Source: Shewanella woodyi ATCC 51908 (GTDB lineage Bacteria > Pseudomonadota > Gammaproteobacteria > Enterobacterales > Shewanellaceae). From it: a stretch of 64,000 nt of DNA. The position numbers and the translations under genes are program-made. Shown one piece after another: positions 1 to 9,435 of the stretch (the first letter of the stretch is position 1; each line of letters begins with the position of its first letter). The stretch spans positions 1,984,001 to 2,048,000 of the forward strand of contig NC_010506.1 of NCBI RefSeq assembly GCF_000019525.1, given 5' to 3'. Under the pieces are notes generated by a model that did no database searches, was not told where the DNA came from, and saw only the letters and a program-made list of their open reading frames with translations.

Positions 1-356
1 GCTTTCCAAAGCTGACCGCTATTGGCTATGCAACTTTAGATGCCCAACCCTCGAAGAGTAAGTCTCAGCAGGTTTTGATGGCGATGCAAGCCTCTAAAAT
101 TGCTGCTTATCGTGAACTTGCTGAGCAGGTTTATGGCCAAGAGCTCTCTGCGACCAGTAAGGTTAACGATTGGATGTTAACTGATGATGCGATACAAGCT
201 TCTGTTACAGGCATTATTAGAGGGGCTAAAGTGGTCAAGAGTTATCCAGCGGGAGAGCACTATGTCACTGAGCTGGAACTGGATTTCTCACAAGTTTGGG
301 CGCTTTATCAACAAAACAATAGGCCGCAAACAATTAAGAGTGTGACCTATTTTTAA
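1..356 (+). CDS. flgP: FlgP/LPP20-family flagellar outer-membrane protein, 3' end (partial)
   Basis: The reading frame is open from the left edge (first full codon at base 3) to a TAA at 354-356, so only the last 117 residues are seen. They include the phrase LTAIGYATLDAQPSKSKSQQ and a helix beginning MAMQASKIAAYRELAEQVYG, typical of the LPP20 fold (Lpp20/FlgP lipoproteins). In Vibrio and Shewanella FlgP is an outer-membrane lipoprotein of the basal disk that surrounds the flagellar rings. Position just before flgN-flgM-flgA on the opposite strand fits flgP. The signal peptide and lipobox lie outside the window. A paralogous LPP20 protein of the same locus cannot be excluded. Confidence 0.8.
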   Translation, partial: FPKLTAIGYATLDAQPSKSKSQQVLMAMQASKIAAYRELAEQVYGQELSATSKVNDWMLTDDAIQASVTGIIRGAKVVKSYPAGEHYVTELELDFSQVWALYQQNNRPQTIKSVTYF

Positions 357-378
357 CTTTTAAGAAGTAACAAGTAAG

Positions 379-405
379 AAGTTGAGGATTATCCCTCAAC
401 TTTTT
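379..405 (+). terminator. Rho-independent terminator after flgP
   Basis: Stem GTTGAGG (381-387) pairs with CCTCAAC (394-400) around the loop ATTATC. An AA/TT extension and a run of five T follow. It lies 23 bases after the flgP stop. Confidence 0.8.
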
Positions 406-633
406 AATGTCCTATTTCTATCATGATTATTTTAATTCCCCTAGCAGAACAGATAGCTTCCTTTTATTGGGCACTCTTATTGCACCCTAACGATTGAATT
501 CTAGTGTTAGAGTCATTAACGATGAGGGGGAGGGAGCTGTACTGATTAGCTGATAAAGGTACGGATACAATTGTGCTGTGAACTGAGGGAGCTGGGGGCA
601 AGTTTAGAGGCGATTAGCAGACTTAGCTGCTGA

Positions 634-1059
634 TTAAGCTTTTAAGTTATTTCCTAAGGTCGATATTGTCGATGTCTTACCTTTGCCATTGTAAGTGAGG
701 CTTGATGCATTTCTACTGGCCTGAAGAGCTTGGGCGAAACGATTGACACTGGCCAAGTTGAGCTCAATTAAGCTGGCATTTTCCATATTAAGCTGCTGAC
801 ATTCTGCAAGCTGCTCTTTGGCAATCTTCACTTGATTGACGAGAGCTGGCTCAGTAGAAAGCGCTGCTATGTCGGGTTGAGCGGATAAAACACCATCATT
901 GGCCTTTAAGGCGTCAAGTAACTTAGCTTTGCTGGAAGCCAGTGTAAGTAAAAGCTCGGCATCTTGATCAATCAATGCGCTCTTTTCTTCAGATATTGTT
1001 ACTTTCAGCTCTTGTAATAGCTGATGTTGCTTTTCAATGATGCTGGATAATTGGCTCAT
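634..1059 (-). CDS. flgN: FlgN, export chaperone for hook-filament junction proteins
   Basis: A 141-residue, almost wholly helical protein rich in Leu, Gln and Ala, opening MSQLSSIIEKQHQLLQELK, as expected for FlgN. The family binds the C-terminal helices of FlgK and FlgL in the cytoplasm and delivers them to the export gate. It is the last gene of the leftward flgA-flgM-flgN set and starts 5 bases after the flgM stop, so it is probably co-transcribed from the sigma-28 promoter of flgM. Low sequence conservation is normal for this family; the call leans on context and composition. Confidence 0.88.
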   Translation of the reverse strand: MSQLSSIIEKQHQLLQELKVTISEEKSALIDQDAELLLTLASSKAKLLDALKANDGVLSAQPDIAALSTEPALVNQVKIAKEQLAECQQLNMENASLIELNLASVNRFAQALQASRNASSLTYNGKGKTSTISTLGNNLKA

Positions 1060-1064
1060 ACAGA

Positions 1065-1394
1065 CTAATTGAGATCCTTGAGTTCATTTTCAAACATAGC
1101 GATGTTGCTAGCAAGCTTTTCAGGATCGACTTTATAGCGTCCCTCAGCGATCGCAAGTTTAATTTCAGCAACTTTCTGCTTATTCACTTCAGGAATGTCA
1201 CTCAACTTTGCTTGGATGCTCTGCAGTTGTTGAGCTTGAGAAGTGATCGACACTGAGTCACTTTTAGGAGGCGTGCTAATTGAACTAGCATTATTACCAG
1301 CTTGACTCGTTTGAGTGTTGGTTTTGTTCGCTGATGCCTTGTTTACATGGGCGTTAGCAGCGGAGTTTACTTGTTTAATATCAATAGCCATCAT
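1065..1394 (-). CDS. flgM: FlgM, anti-sigma-28 factor
   Basis: A 109-residue protein with a Ser/Ala/Asn-rich, probably disordered first half and a C-terminal FlgM domain from about residue 45 (SDSVSITSQAQQLQSIQAKL onward) that forms the FliA-binding helices. FlgM holds FliA inactive until the hook is finished and FlgM is exported. Two in-frame ATGs (1394 and 1391) are possible. A clear sigma-28 promoter lies upstream at 1432-1458, so flgM is itself a FliA target, giving the usual negative feedback. Confidence 0.95.
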   Translation of the reverse strand: MMAIDIKQVNSAANAHVNKASANKTNTQTSQAGNNASSISTPPKSDSVSITSQAQQLQSIQAKLSDIPEVNKQKVAEIKLAIAEGRYKVDPEKLASNIAMFENELKDLN

Positions 1395-1431
1395 CAGGCT
1401 CCAGCAGTAAAAAAAAGAAGAACATACTCGT

Positions 1432-1458
1432 GTATCGGCAAGGATAAGTAGAGCTTTA
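1432..1458 (-). promoter_or_regulatory. Sigma-28 (FliA) promoter of flgM
   Basis: On the minus strand the sequence reads TAAA, 15 bases, GCCGATAC. This matches the FliA consensus TAAA-N15-GCCGATAA at all but the last base. It is 38 bases upstream of the flgM start and separates flgM from flgA. Confidence 0.85.
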
Positions 1459-1475
1459 GTATATTTTTACGTTTT

Positions 1476-2183
1476 TTACATTCTAACTTCAACTTCACCT
1501 ACACCCGTGACGGTAGCATGCAGACTTTTATTGGAATGTGTATTCTTAATTCGGATTCTATCACCTAAATTTCCATCTCGCAGCGCTTCACCGACAGTTT
1601 TTATCACGACATTTGCCGAACGGGCGTATATTGAGACAGTATCGCCTTTACACACAAAGCAAAGATTACTACTAAATATAGGTTGATTAGGGGGAATTCG
1701 CCTCTTAACTCGAGTGCCGACGACCTGCTTAATGTCGTCAAATTGCTGACCTCTGAGGTTTGTTCTATCAACGTACTCGATTATGACATCATCGTTGGAA
1801 AGTAAGTCACCTGGGCCTAATGTCTCTCTTGCAACGACAACTGGATAGAGTATGTCTACGCGCACTGAGAGAAAAATTTGCCAAGGGTAATCCAGTTGTG
1901 GGCTATCACAACTTATTTTTACCGTATTGGTTCGTTTAATGGCTCTATTTGTCGCAAGCTCTGCCTTTACGGGGGGGAAGCATGCTGGTGGTGTAATTCG
2001 CGTATCTAGGCTTTGAGGGGTGATCTTTACTTTAGCGTCACCTGAGACATCTATTTTTTTTTCTATGGTCTCTATAGCTAAATTTGATATGGTCGATAAA
2101 GAGGGCACACTAGCCTGAGTAGCACTTAAGGCGTGTGTCGAGAATAATAATGTGAATAAAATGAGTACATTTTTTACTTTCAT
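1476..2183 (-). CDS. flgA: FlgA, P-ring assembly chaperone
   Basis: A 235-residue periplasmic protein. The start at 2183 (MKVKNVLILFTLLF) is preferred over an upstream ATG at 2255 because it puts a hydrophobic signal peptide at the very N-terminus, cleaved near ALSA. The C-terminal half is an SAF domain (PVVVARETLGPGDLLSNDDV) followed by the FlgA tail ending VTGVGEVEVRM. FlgA helps FlgI assemble the P ring in the periplasm. It is transcribed away from cheV, with about 210 bases between the two starts. Confidence 0.93.
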   Translation of the reverse strand: MKVKNVLILFTLLFSTHALSATQASVPSLSTISNLAIETIEKKIDVSGDAKVKITPQSLDTRITPPACFPPVKAELATNRAIKRTNTVKISCDSPQLDYPWQIFLSVRVDILYPVVVARETLGPGDLLSNDDVIIEYVDRTNLRGQQFDDIKQVVGTRVKRRIPPNQPIFSSNLCFVCKGDTVSIYARSANVVIKTVGEALRDGNLGDRIRIKNTHSNKSLHATVTGVGEVEVRM

Positions 2184-2394
2184 AATGAATAGACTAGCTT
2201 GAATCGCTAGATTACACCTATACTTTCGTAAAGAACGTGATTTTGCACTTCTCAAATCTAAGAGAAGGAGTCATAAACTTGACTAATTCATGTTCTGGTT
2301 GTGAGATATATCTATTCAAGCAATTAATATGCCTATACTCAGTTAAGTTATGAAATGTAGGTCAGCATCCTAAAGACGACAAGGCAAGCGTATT

Positions 2395-3318
2395 ATGTCA
2401 AGTATTCTTGAGTCAGTTAACAAACGAACCCAGCTAGTTGGGGCGAACCGTTTAGAGCTTTTACTTTTTAAGCTTAACGGCCGTCAAAGGTTCGGAATCA
2501 ACGTGTTCAAAGTTAAGGAGGTACTACAATGCCCACCCTTAACCAGTTTGCCTAAATTAAGTTCCTTTGTTAAAGGGGTTGCACACATTCGTGGTGCGAC
2601 GATATCTGTGATTGATCTCAGTGCGGCAACAGGTGGCCGTCCAATTGAGGATATCGACGGTTGTTTTATCATTATTTCTGAATACAACCGAAGTATTCAG
2701 GGATTTTTGGTAAAGTCAGTAGAGCGGATAATTAATATGAATTGGGAGGCGATTATGCCGCCTCCACAGGGGTCTGGACGCTACTCTTATCTGACTGCTG
2801 TGACTGAGATAGAGGGTGAGTTAGTTGAGATCCTTGATGTCGAGAAAATTCTTGATGAGATATCTCCAGTTAAAACTGAAATTAGCCAAGAGTTAAGTGA
2901 GCAGCTAACCATAGATGAAGATGATAATTTTCATATCATGGTTATCGATGATTCTGCAGTGGCAAGAAAGCAGATCATTCGTGCTCTTGAAGCATTGGGA
3001 TTGCAGATCGATACGGCCATTGACGGTAAAGATGCATTAAATAAACTCACCAAAATGGCTGAAGAGATGGATAATGTCTCCAAGGAGATCCCGCTTATTA
3101 TCTCAGATATCGAAATGCCAGAGATGGACGGCTATACGCTAACAGCAGAGATTAGAGATAATCCAAAGCTGAAAGATATTAAAATTGTGCTGCACACCTC
3201 CTTAAGTGGAGTATTTAATCAGGCCATGGTGGAGAAAGTTGGGGCGAATGACTTTATTGCTAAATTTAATCCCGATGAGCTTGCTGCGGCAGTGAATAAG
3301 CATTTGAGTCTAGAATGA
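2395..3318 (+). CDS. cheV: CheV, CheW-receiver coupling protein
   Basis: 307 residues: an N-terminal CheW-like domain (about 15-160; KVKEVLQCPPLTSLPKLSSF and VKGVAHIRGATISVIDL) joined to a receiver domain (about 178-305). The receiver has the acidic pair IDD near its start and the phosphoacceptor D238 in ISDIEMPEMDG, plus the late lysine in AKFNP. CheV couples chemoreceptors to CheA and is tuned by phosphorylation, giving adaptation. It precedes cheR as in Vibrio and Shewanella. Confidence 0.95.
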   Translation: MSSILESVNKRTQLVGANRLELLLFKLNGRQRFGINVFKVKEVLQCPPLTSLPKLSSFVKGVAHIRGATISVIDLSAATGGRPIEDIDGCFIIISEYNRSIQGFLVKSVERIINMNWEAIMPPPQGSGRYSYLTAVTEIEGELVEILDVEKILDEISPVKTEISQELSEQLTIDEDDNFHIMVIDDSAVARKQIIRALEALGLQIDTAIDGKDALNKLTKMAEEMDNVSKEIPLIISDIEMPEMDGYTLTAEIRDNPKLKDIKIVLHTSLSGVFNQAMVEKVGANDFIAKFNPDELAAAVNKHLSLE

Positions 3319-3441
3319 TAGAAGATTGAGGGCTGCGGTTTTTATATTATGCTTGTTTCTTTATACTTGCTAATGTATAACCCAGCGCTCTATACAATAT
3401 GATGTTGTTATAGCCTGTTTTACTGATATTAGGATATCTAG

Positions 3442-4275
3442 GTGCCAAATAAATCACTTGCTGAAGCTGAATACACACAATTTAGATTATTTCTGGAACA
3501 ACACAGTGGTATTGTGCTGGGTGATAATAAGCAGTATTTAGTACGCAGTCGCTTAGCACCTTTGATGGGACAGTATAATCTTCCATCCTTGTCTGAAGTG
3601 GTCAAACACTCCATGAAGCCAACTGAGCGGCAGCTGAGAGCATCTGTTATCGATGCGATGACCACGAATGAAACTTTATGGTTTAGAGATCGGTACCCCT
3701 TTGAGTTGCTATCTAATAAGTTATTGCCTGAATACAGCAAGCTTGGTAGACCACTTAAAATATGGTCGGCGGCCTGTTCCTCAGGTCAAGAACCCTATTC
3801 ACTTGCCATGACTATTTTGGAGTATCAACAGAAAAAGCCAGGAACCTTGCCAGGTAATGCCTCAATTCTAGCAACGGATCTATCTCCGTCTATGCTTGAA
3901 AGGTGTAAAAATGCTGAGTATGACAATTTGGCATTAGGCAGAGGCTTGTCTGAGGAGCGTAAGCGTCAGTTTTTTACAGCGACCAATGACGGCACTATGG
4001 TGATCAAGGACAATGTTAAACGTCTAGTTAACTTTAGAGCCCATAATCTACTTGAAAGCTATACCTTGCTAGGTAAGTTTGACATTATATTTTGTCGTAA
4101 TGTGCTTATCTATTTCTCTCCAGAGGCAAAGGCCAAAATCCTGCGGCAATTTGCTGCCGCTTTGAACCCGAAAGGGATACTCTTTCTTGGCGCATCTGAG
4201 TCAATTGCCGGATTAACAGAGGAGTTTGATATGATCCGCTGTAATCCAGGTATCTATTATCAAAAGAAAATCTAA
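3442..4275 (+). CDS. cheR: CheR, chemoreceptor glutamate methyltransferase
   Basis: 277 residues starting at GTG (MPNKSLAEAEYTQFR). The N-terminal CheR helix bundle is followed by the SAM-dependent methyltransferase domain: TTNETLWFRDRYPFE, the glycine-rich SAM motif WSAACSSGQEPYSLAM, and FDIIFCRNVLIYFSPE. It methylates glutamates of methyl-accepting chemotaxis proteins, opposing CheB (encoded at 47136). It probably shares transcription with cheV, 123 bases upstream. Confidence 0.95.
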   Translation: MPNKSLAEAEYTQFRLFLEQHSGIVLGDNKQYLVRSRLAPLMGQYNLPSLSEVVKHSMKPTERQLRASVIDAMTTNETLWFRDRYPFELLSNKLLPEYSKLGRPLKIWSAACSSGQEPYSLAMTILEYQQKKPGTLPGNASILATDLSPSMLERCKNAEYDNLALGRGLSEERKRQFFTATNDGTMVIKDNVKRLVNFRAHNLLESYTLLGKFDIIFCRNVLIYFSPEAKAKILRQFAAALNPKGILFLGASESIAGLTEEFDMIRCNPGIYYQKKI

Positions 4276-4500
4276 ATGATTATCTAACCTATCGTCTATA
4301 TCGAGCTTGAAACTAAGTGCCTGTGACTTCTGCGGTTAGTTTCATACTCTGATAGAGCATTTAGCCTTATATATCCTCTGTTATCTCTTCGTTAAGCCAT
4401 TCTAATTAAGCCCGTTTATTAAGCGTTTCACTCTTTTCTTACTTACCTTTAACGTGCTCAAGGTCAAACCTCCTCATATAGCTCTTGATATTGTATTTTT

Positions 4501-4516
4501 TGGCATGACAATTGCT
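4501..4516 (+). promoter_or_regulatory. Sigma-54 promoter of the flgB operon
   Basis: TGGCATGACAATTGCT has GG at 4502-4503 and GC at 4514-4515 with exactly 10 bases between, matching TGGCAC-N5-TTGCW. It is 34 bases upstream of the flgB ATG and supports the shorter flgB start. Confidence 0.85.
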
Positions 4517-4549
4517 TTGTTATTGACATTGAGTTTAGGAGGCAGTTTT

Positions 4550-4948
4550 ATGGCGATTAGTTTTGATAAGGCGTTAGGAGTTCACCAATACACACTAGGG
4601 ATCCGCTCCCAACGTGCAGAGGTTATCTCTTCGAACATTGCCAATGCAGATACTCCTCACTATAAAGCGCGTGATATCGATTTTGATAAAGCACTGCAAG
4701 CTGCAACAAGTCAACAGCGTGGGCTGGCGATGACTGGCAGTGACAGTAAACATTTCGATTTAGCAGCCCTCTCTGAGCAACATTATGGTTATAGAGTGCC
4801 TAATCAGCCAGATACCGGTGATGGTAATACCGTTGATATCCAGCAAGAGCAATCAGAGTTTATGCAAAATGCCCTTGAATATCAGATGTCACTGGGTTTT
4901 TTAGACAGTAAGTTCTCTGGACTTAAGAAAGCACTGAAAGGAAATTAA
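4550..4948 (+). CDS. flgB: FlgB, proximal rod protein
   Basis: 132 residues starting [13 protein letters not shown]. This ATG has a good ribosome site (TTAGGAGG) and lies downstream of the sigma-54 promoter. An upstream in-frame ATG at 4454 would place the promoter inside the gene and is rejected. The N-terminal rod/hook signature ([24 protein letters not shown]) and the C-terminal helix are present. FlgB joins FlgC, FlgF and FliE in the rod across the periplasm. The stop overlaps the flgC start (TAATG). Confidence 0.94.
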   Translation: MAISFDKALGVHQYTLGIRSQRAEVISSNIANADTPHYKARDIDFDKALQAATSQQRGLAMTGSDSKHFDLAALSEQHYGYRVPNQPDTGDGNTVDIQQEQSEFMQNALEYQMSLGFLDSKFSGLKKALKGN

Positions 4949-5367
4949 TGATGAGTTTATTCAATATTTTTAACGTTTCAGGCTCAGGTATGTCGGCTCA
5001 ATCGGTAAGATTGAACACCACTGCCAGTAATATTGCCAATGCCGATTCAGTCTCCAGTAGCATTGATGAGACATACCGTGCAAGGCATCCCATTTTTGAA
5101 GCTGAGATGGCTAAAGCTAGTCATCAGCAGCAATCATCACAATCTGTTGCCGTTAAGGGCATAGTTGAGAGTGATGCGCCTTTGCAGAAGGAGTACTCTC
5201 CTAATCATCCAATGGCTGATACAGATGGCTTTATCTATAAACCGAATGTGAACGTGATGGAGGAGATGGCGGATATGATCTCGGCGTCTCGCTCATATCA
5301 GATGAATGTGCAGGTTGCTGAAGCGGCAAAGTCTATGCTTCAGCAAACCTTAAGAATTGGCAAATAG
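4948..5367 (+). CDS. flgC: FlgC, proximal rod protein
   Basis: 139 residues with the rod signature near the N-terminus (SGMSAQSVRLNTTASNIANADSV) and the C-terminal coiled-coil (MISASRSYQMNVQVAEAAKS). It starts at the ATG inside the flgB stop (TAATG), with a second ATG three bases on. It is a rod subunit working with FlgB and FlgF. The coupling implies translational linkage with flgB. Confidence 0.95.
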   Translation: MMSLFNIFNVSGSGMSAQSVRLNTTASNIANADSVSSSIDETYRARHPIFEAEMAKASHQQQSSQSVAVKGIVESDAPLQKEYSPNHPMADTDGFIYKPNVNVMEEMADMISASRSYQMNVQVAEAAKSMLQQTLRIGK

Positions 5368-5379
5368 AGGAGCTAAGCA

Positions 5380-6192
5380 GTGAGCCTCATTAATCCGCTA
5401 AATAGTGCCCAAAATGTGGGCGGTGCTTCCCAGACATCGAATCAATCTGTGGCACCAGCGCAGCAAACAGCTTCGGCAGCACAAGCTGCTACGCAAAATA
5501 CTGAGCAGACGTCGACAACGGGAAATCCATTTATTGATGCGATTCGCTTACCGGACGAATCATCGATACCTGAGCCCAATAATCAGGAGTTGACCCAAGA
5601 AGATTTCTTCTCGCTATTAAGTCAGCAGTTGTCGATGCAAGATCCGTTCAAGCCTGTTGATAATGATCAGATGATCGCTCAGATGGCATCATTTTCTACG
5701 GTAGACGGCATTAATAACCTTAATGATGAGATTGTTAACCTTAATACTGTGATGACCTCGAGCCAAGCGCTGCAGGCATCAGGCTTAGTTGGGCAGAAGG
5801 TGTTGATCCCATCTGATACTGGGCATGTTTCAGCCGAAGGCCGAGAGCTTAAAGGGATCATCAGTACCCCTGAAGCTATCGAAAGTATCACGGTACGTGT
5901 TGAAGATGACAAAGGACAGTTAGTTAAATCGTTTACGGTTGATGGCAGTGCTGGCGGCAACGTGGATGTGGCATGGGATGGACTTGATAAAAATGGCGAG
6001 CCAGTTGCCGACGGTAACTACTCCATCAAGGCGTCAGGCAAAGTTGATGGTAAGAGTGAAGAGCTAGCCGTATCTACCTATGCCCACGTGACCAGTGTTT
6101 CACTCGGTACGGCAAGCACGGGTGCCATTCTTAACTTACGTGGCGTTGGTGGTATTAAGATTGGAGATGTATTAGCTGTCGCTGAAAGCTAA
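5380..6192 (+). CDS. flgD: FlgD, hook-assembly scaffold (hook cap)
   Basis: 270 residues from a GTG start with ribosome site GAGGAGC. After a Gln/Ala/Thr-rich N-terminal region (about 1-55) comes the conserved FlgD segment LTQEDFFSLLSQQLSMQDPF and QMIAQMASFSTVDGINNL, then the FlgD Ig-like/tudor region with VAWDGLDKNGEPVADGNY. FlgD caps the growing hook and guides FlgE. It follows flgC by 12 bases in the same operon. Confidence 0.94.
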   Translation: MSLINPLNSAQNVGGASQTSNQSVAPAQQTASAAQAATQNTEQTSTTGNPFIDAIRLPDESSIPEPNNQELTQEDFFSLLSQQLSMQDPFKPVDNDQMIAQMASFSTVDGINNLNDEIVNLNTVMTSSQALQASGLVGQKVLIPSDTGHVSAEGRELKGIISTPEAIESITVRVEDDKGQLVKSFTVDGSAGGNVDVAWDGLDKNGEPVADGNYSIKASGKVDGKSEELAVSTYAHVTSVSLGTASTGAILNLRGVGGIKIGDVLAVAES

Positions 6193-6335
6193 TTCAAATA
6201 ACAAACTTGTCTGCATAGTGGGTGAGTTTAAGTAATAAATTATCCAGAACCTTAGGTTGCTGGATACTCAGTTCAAACAATGAAGTGATGGCTGGATTGT
6301 CATCATTCAGAAATGAATCGAAATCGAGGTGAATT

Positions 6336-7697
6336 ATGTCGTTTAACATTGCATTGAGTGGTATTTCCGCTGCCCAGAAAGATCTAAATACCACAGCGAA
6401 TAACATCGCTAACGTTAACAGCATTGGCTTTAAGGAATCTCGAGCTGAATTCGCCGATGTGTACGCAAACTCCATTTTTGCGAACAGTAAGACAGCGGTG
6501 GGTGGTGGTGCGACAACAAGTCAAGTTGCTCAGCAGTTCCATCAAGGTAGCTTACAGTTCACCAACAATGCCCTAGATATGGCGATTAATGGTGGTGGCT
6601 TTTTCGTTACATCAAGCAGCTTAGATTCACAAGATCACACCTTCACAAGAGCTGGGGCGTTTAAAGTCGATTCAAATAACTACTTGGTTGACTCGCAAGG
6701 TAACTTCCTACAGACATTTGGTGTCGATAAAGATGGTAACTCAACCTCGGTGAGCTTAACGACGACCAGCCCAGTTATCATTCCAGATACCGCAGGTAGC
6801 CCAAAGATGACAGATGAAATTGGGATACAGATGAATCTAAATGCGGGTGATGACACCTTAGATCCTGCCGCATTTGATCCAAACGATCGTGATACCTATA
6901 ACAACTCAACTGCGGTAACCTTATATGATTCATTAGGTGAACCTCATATTATGACCACCTATTTTGTTCGTCCACCTCAAGCGGCATATACAGGTGCGAG
7001 TAATTGGGTCGCTTTCTACGCTGTCGATGGAAAGCAAGTTGACTTAGCAGGTCCAGCTGGTACTTATCAAACAGATACTACAGGTGATGGTAATGCCGAT
7101 AGTAGTGGCTCTGCGACAACAGCTGGTGGCTGGAAAGGCTCGGTACTGACCTATAACGATACGGGGGCATATGTTGGTAGTGATCCTGCGGTTGTGACCA
7201 CAGAGGAGCTGGGTGTTAATGGTGCCGGGGTACTCGGTCCTGGCGCCGATGGAACCCAAACTTTGGCGGTTAAATATAATAATCCAACTCAATATGCTTC
7301 AACATTTGAGGTCACTGAACTCACGCAAGATGGTACGACGGTTGGTCGTTTAACCAATGTTGAAGTGGGAGCCGACGGCCTAATTAATGCCAGCTACAGT
7401 AACGGTTCGACGGTTCCGTTGGCGAGAGTCGCCTTGGCTCGTTTTGCCAATGAACAAGGTTTGACTCAAGTTGGTAATACTTCATGGAAAGCCAGTTTAG
7501 ACTCAGGGCTTGCCCTTGCTGGTGAAGCAAACAGTGGGACGTTTGGTAGTATTCGTTCATCGGCTCTTGAACAGTCGAATGTTGATTTGACGACAGAGTT
7601 AGTCGACCTTATCTCTGCTCAAAGAAACTTCCAAGCAAACTCAAGAACTTTGGAAGTGAACAATACCCTGCAGCAAACGGTACTTCAGATCCGATAG
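6336..7697 (+). CDS. flgE: FlgE, hook protein
   Basis: 453 residues: an N-terminal flagellar rod/hook domain (MSFNIALSGISAAQKDLNTT, then NNIANVNSIGFKESRAEFAD), a variable middle, and the C-terminal domain ending STRTLEVNNTLQQTVLQIR-like (SQRN and SRTLEVNNTL). It polymerises into the hook. A 143-base gap separates it from flgD; I see no sigma-54 or sigma-28 match there, so readthrough from the flgB promoter is likely. Confidence 0.96.
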   Translation: MSFNIALSGISAAQKDLNTTANNIANVNSIGFKESRAEFADVYANSIFANSKTAVGGGATTSQVAQQFHQGSLQFTNNALDMAINGGGFFVTSSSLDSQDHTFTRAGAFKVDSNNYLVDSQGNFLQTFGVDKDGNSTSVSLTTTSPVIIPDTAGSPKMTDEIGIQMNLNAGDDTLDPAAFDPNDRDTYNNSTAVTLYDSLGEPHIMTTYFVRPPQAAYTGASNWVAFYAVDGKQVDLAGPAGTYQTDTTGDGNADSSGSATTAGGWKGSVLTYNDTGAYVGSDPAVVTTEELGVNGAGVLGPGADGTQTLAVKYNNPTQYASTFEVTELTQDGTTVGRLTNVEVGADGLINASYSNGSTVPLARVALARFANEQGLTQVGNTSWKASLDSGLALAGEANSGTFGSIRSSALEQSNVDLTTELVDLISAQRNFQANSRTLEVNNTLQQTVLQIR

Positions 7698-7817
7698 TTT
7701 CCCTAAAATAGAGGAGCGGCCTACATCGCTCCTCTTATCTTCTCTAAATCTTCTTGCTACTCCCCCTTATATTTTTACAGCCCTATTTTTATCACCGCCA
7801 ATAATTTGTTCCTATTG

Positions 7818-7833
7818 TGGCATGTAACTTGCT
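7818..7833 (+). promoter_or_regulatory. Sigma-54 promoter of flgF
   Basis: TGGCATGTAACTTGCT has GG at 7819-7820 and GC at 7831-7832, 10 bases apart. It probably drives flgF-flgG-flgH-flgI. It is 49 bases before the flgF GTG. Confidence 0.85.
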
Positions 7834-7881
7834 GCATATTATTCATATATAGTTTTATGCGAAAGATTGACGGAGGAGCTG

Positions 7882-8625
7882 GTGGACAAATTACTCTACG
7901 TCGCAATGAGTGGCGCTAAGCAGAATATGAATGCTCTGGCGGTACGTGCGAATAACTTAGCCAATGCTAATACCGATGGTTTTAAAGCGGACATGGAACA
8001 AGCGCGTTCTATGCAGGCTTTTGGCGAAGGTTTGCCGACACGCGTATTTGCAATGACTGAAAATCCATCGGCAAATTTCTCCTCAGGTCCTATTAAGACA
8101 ACTGGACGAGATCTGGATATTGCGATTAATGGCAGTGGATGGATAGCGGTTCAAGGGGCTGATGGTGGCGAAGCTTATACTCGCTCTGGGAGCTTAAGTT
8201 TCGATACTTCAGGTTTACTGCGTAATGACAGAGGAAACCCAATTATGGGTGATTCCGGTCCTATCGTTTTACCATTGCCGATAGAGAAAGTTGAGATAGC
8301 TCAAGATGGCATTATCTCAGTGCGTCCTTTAGGGGCGACAGCGGAAGTGATTGAAGAGGTAGGCAGGATTAAGTTAGTGAATCCTGGCGATGGAAATATG
8401 ATGCGAGGAGCTGATGGTTTGTTTAGACAGATGTCAGGTGAAATTGCTCCTGCTGATCCACGTGTTGCCGTTGAAAGTGGTGCAGTGGAGGGCAGTAATG
8501 TGAATGCTGTCGATGAGATGGTGTCTTTGATTGATATACAACGTCAGTTTGAGATGCAGGTCAAGATGATGAAAACCGCAGAAGAGATGGATCAAGCATC
8601 ATCTTCATTAATGCGTATTAGCTAG
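7882..8625 (+). CDS. flgF: FlgF, proximal rod protein
   Basis: 247 residues starting at GTG 7882 (MDKLLYVAMSGAKQN). The ribosome site GGAGGAG at 7872-7878 sits at normal distance from this GTG; an in-frame TTG at 7867 precedes the site and is rejected. Rod signature NNLANANTDGFKADMEQ near the N-terminus, and LIDIQRQFEMQVKMMKTAEEMD at the C-terminus. FlgF is a rod subunit. The flgG start lies 11 bases downstream. Confidence 0.95.
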   Translation: MDKLLYVAMSGAKQNMNALAVRANNLANANTDGFKADMEQARSMQAFGEGLPTRVFAMTENPSANFSSGPIKTTGRDLDIAINGSGWIAVQGADGGEAYTRSGSLSFDTSGLLRNDRGNPIMGDSGPIVLPLPIEKVEIAQDGIISVRPLGATAEVIEEVGRIKLVNPGDGNMMRGADGLFRQMSGEIAPADPRVAVESGAVEGSNVNAVDEMVSLIDIQRQFEMQVKMMKTAEEMDQASSSLMRIS

Positions 8626-8636
8626 GAGATTATATT

Positions 8637-9425
8637 ATGCATCCGGCGTTATGGATAAGTAAGACTGGGTTAGATGCTCAGCAAACCGATATTTCAGTTA
8701 TCTCCAATAATGTGGCTAATGCCAGCACCGTTGGTTACAAAAAGAGTCGCGCAGTTTTTGAAGACCTTCTGTATCAGACTGTCAATCAAGCGGGTGGTGT
8801 GAGTGCATCAAACACTAAACTACCCAATGGATTAAATGTTGGTGCGGGAACGAAAGTGGTTGCCACTCAAAAGGTATTTACTCAAGGCAACATGCTGACC
8901 ACAGATAATTCATTGGATCTGATGGTTGAAGGCCCAGGTTTTTTTGAAATTCAGTTGCCAGACGGCACCGCTGCTTATACCCGAAATGGTCAATTTACAC
9001 TAGATGACACTGGGCAAATTGTGACATCAGGCTCTGGGTATGTGGTTCAGCCTGCTATCACTATTCCTGAGAATGCCACAGGCATTACAGTTTCCGCTGA
9101 AGGCGAAGTGTCGGTAAAAACAGCCGGCACAGCTGAGAGTCAGGTGGTTGGTCAGTTAACCATGTCAGACTTTATCAATCCAAGCGGGTTAGACCCCATG
9201 GGACAGAATTTATATACGGAAACCGGCGCCAGTGGTACCCCAATTCAGGGCACTGCATCTCTTGATGGCATGGGCGCTGTACGTCAGGGCGCTTTGGAAA
9301 CATCAAATGTGAATGTAACCGAAGAGTTGGTGAACTTGATTGAGAGTCAGCGTATTTATGAGATGAACTCTAAAGTTATCTCGGCTGTCGATCAGATGTT
9401 GTCATACGTGAACCAGAATCTATAG
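8637..9425 (+). CDS. flgG: FlgG, distal rod protein
   Basis: 262 residues, the usual length. N-terminal [20 protein letters not shown] then [20 protein letters not shown], and C-terminal [20 protein letters not shown]. Subunit of the distal rod that passes through the P and L rings. It lies between flgF and flgH in a tight operon. Confidence 0.97.
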   Translation: MHPALWISKTGLDAQQTDISVISNNVANASTVGYKKSRAVFEDLLYQTVNQAGGVSASNTKLPNGLNVGAGTKVVATQKVFTQGNMLTTDNSLDLMVEGPGFFEIQLPDGTAAYTRNGQFTLDDTGQIVTSGSGYVVQPAITIPENATGITVSAEGEVSVKTAGTAESQVVGQLTMSDFINPSGLDPMGQNLYTETGASGTPIQGTASLDGMGAVRQGALETSNVNVTEELVNLIESQRIYEMNSKVISAVDQMLSYVNQNL

Positions 9426-9435
9426 AGGTCTCGCC

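Noticed and set aside
4454..4549. N-terminal extension of FlgB with a hydrophobic segment
   Set aside because: The sigma-54 promoter lies inside it, and the ribosome site fits the ATG at 4550.
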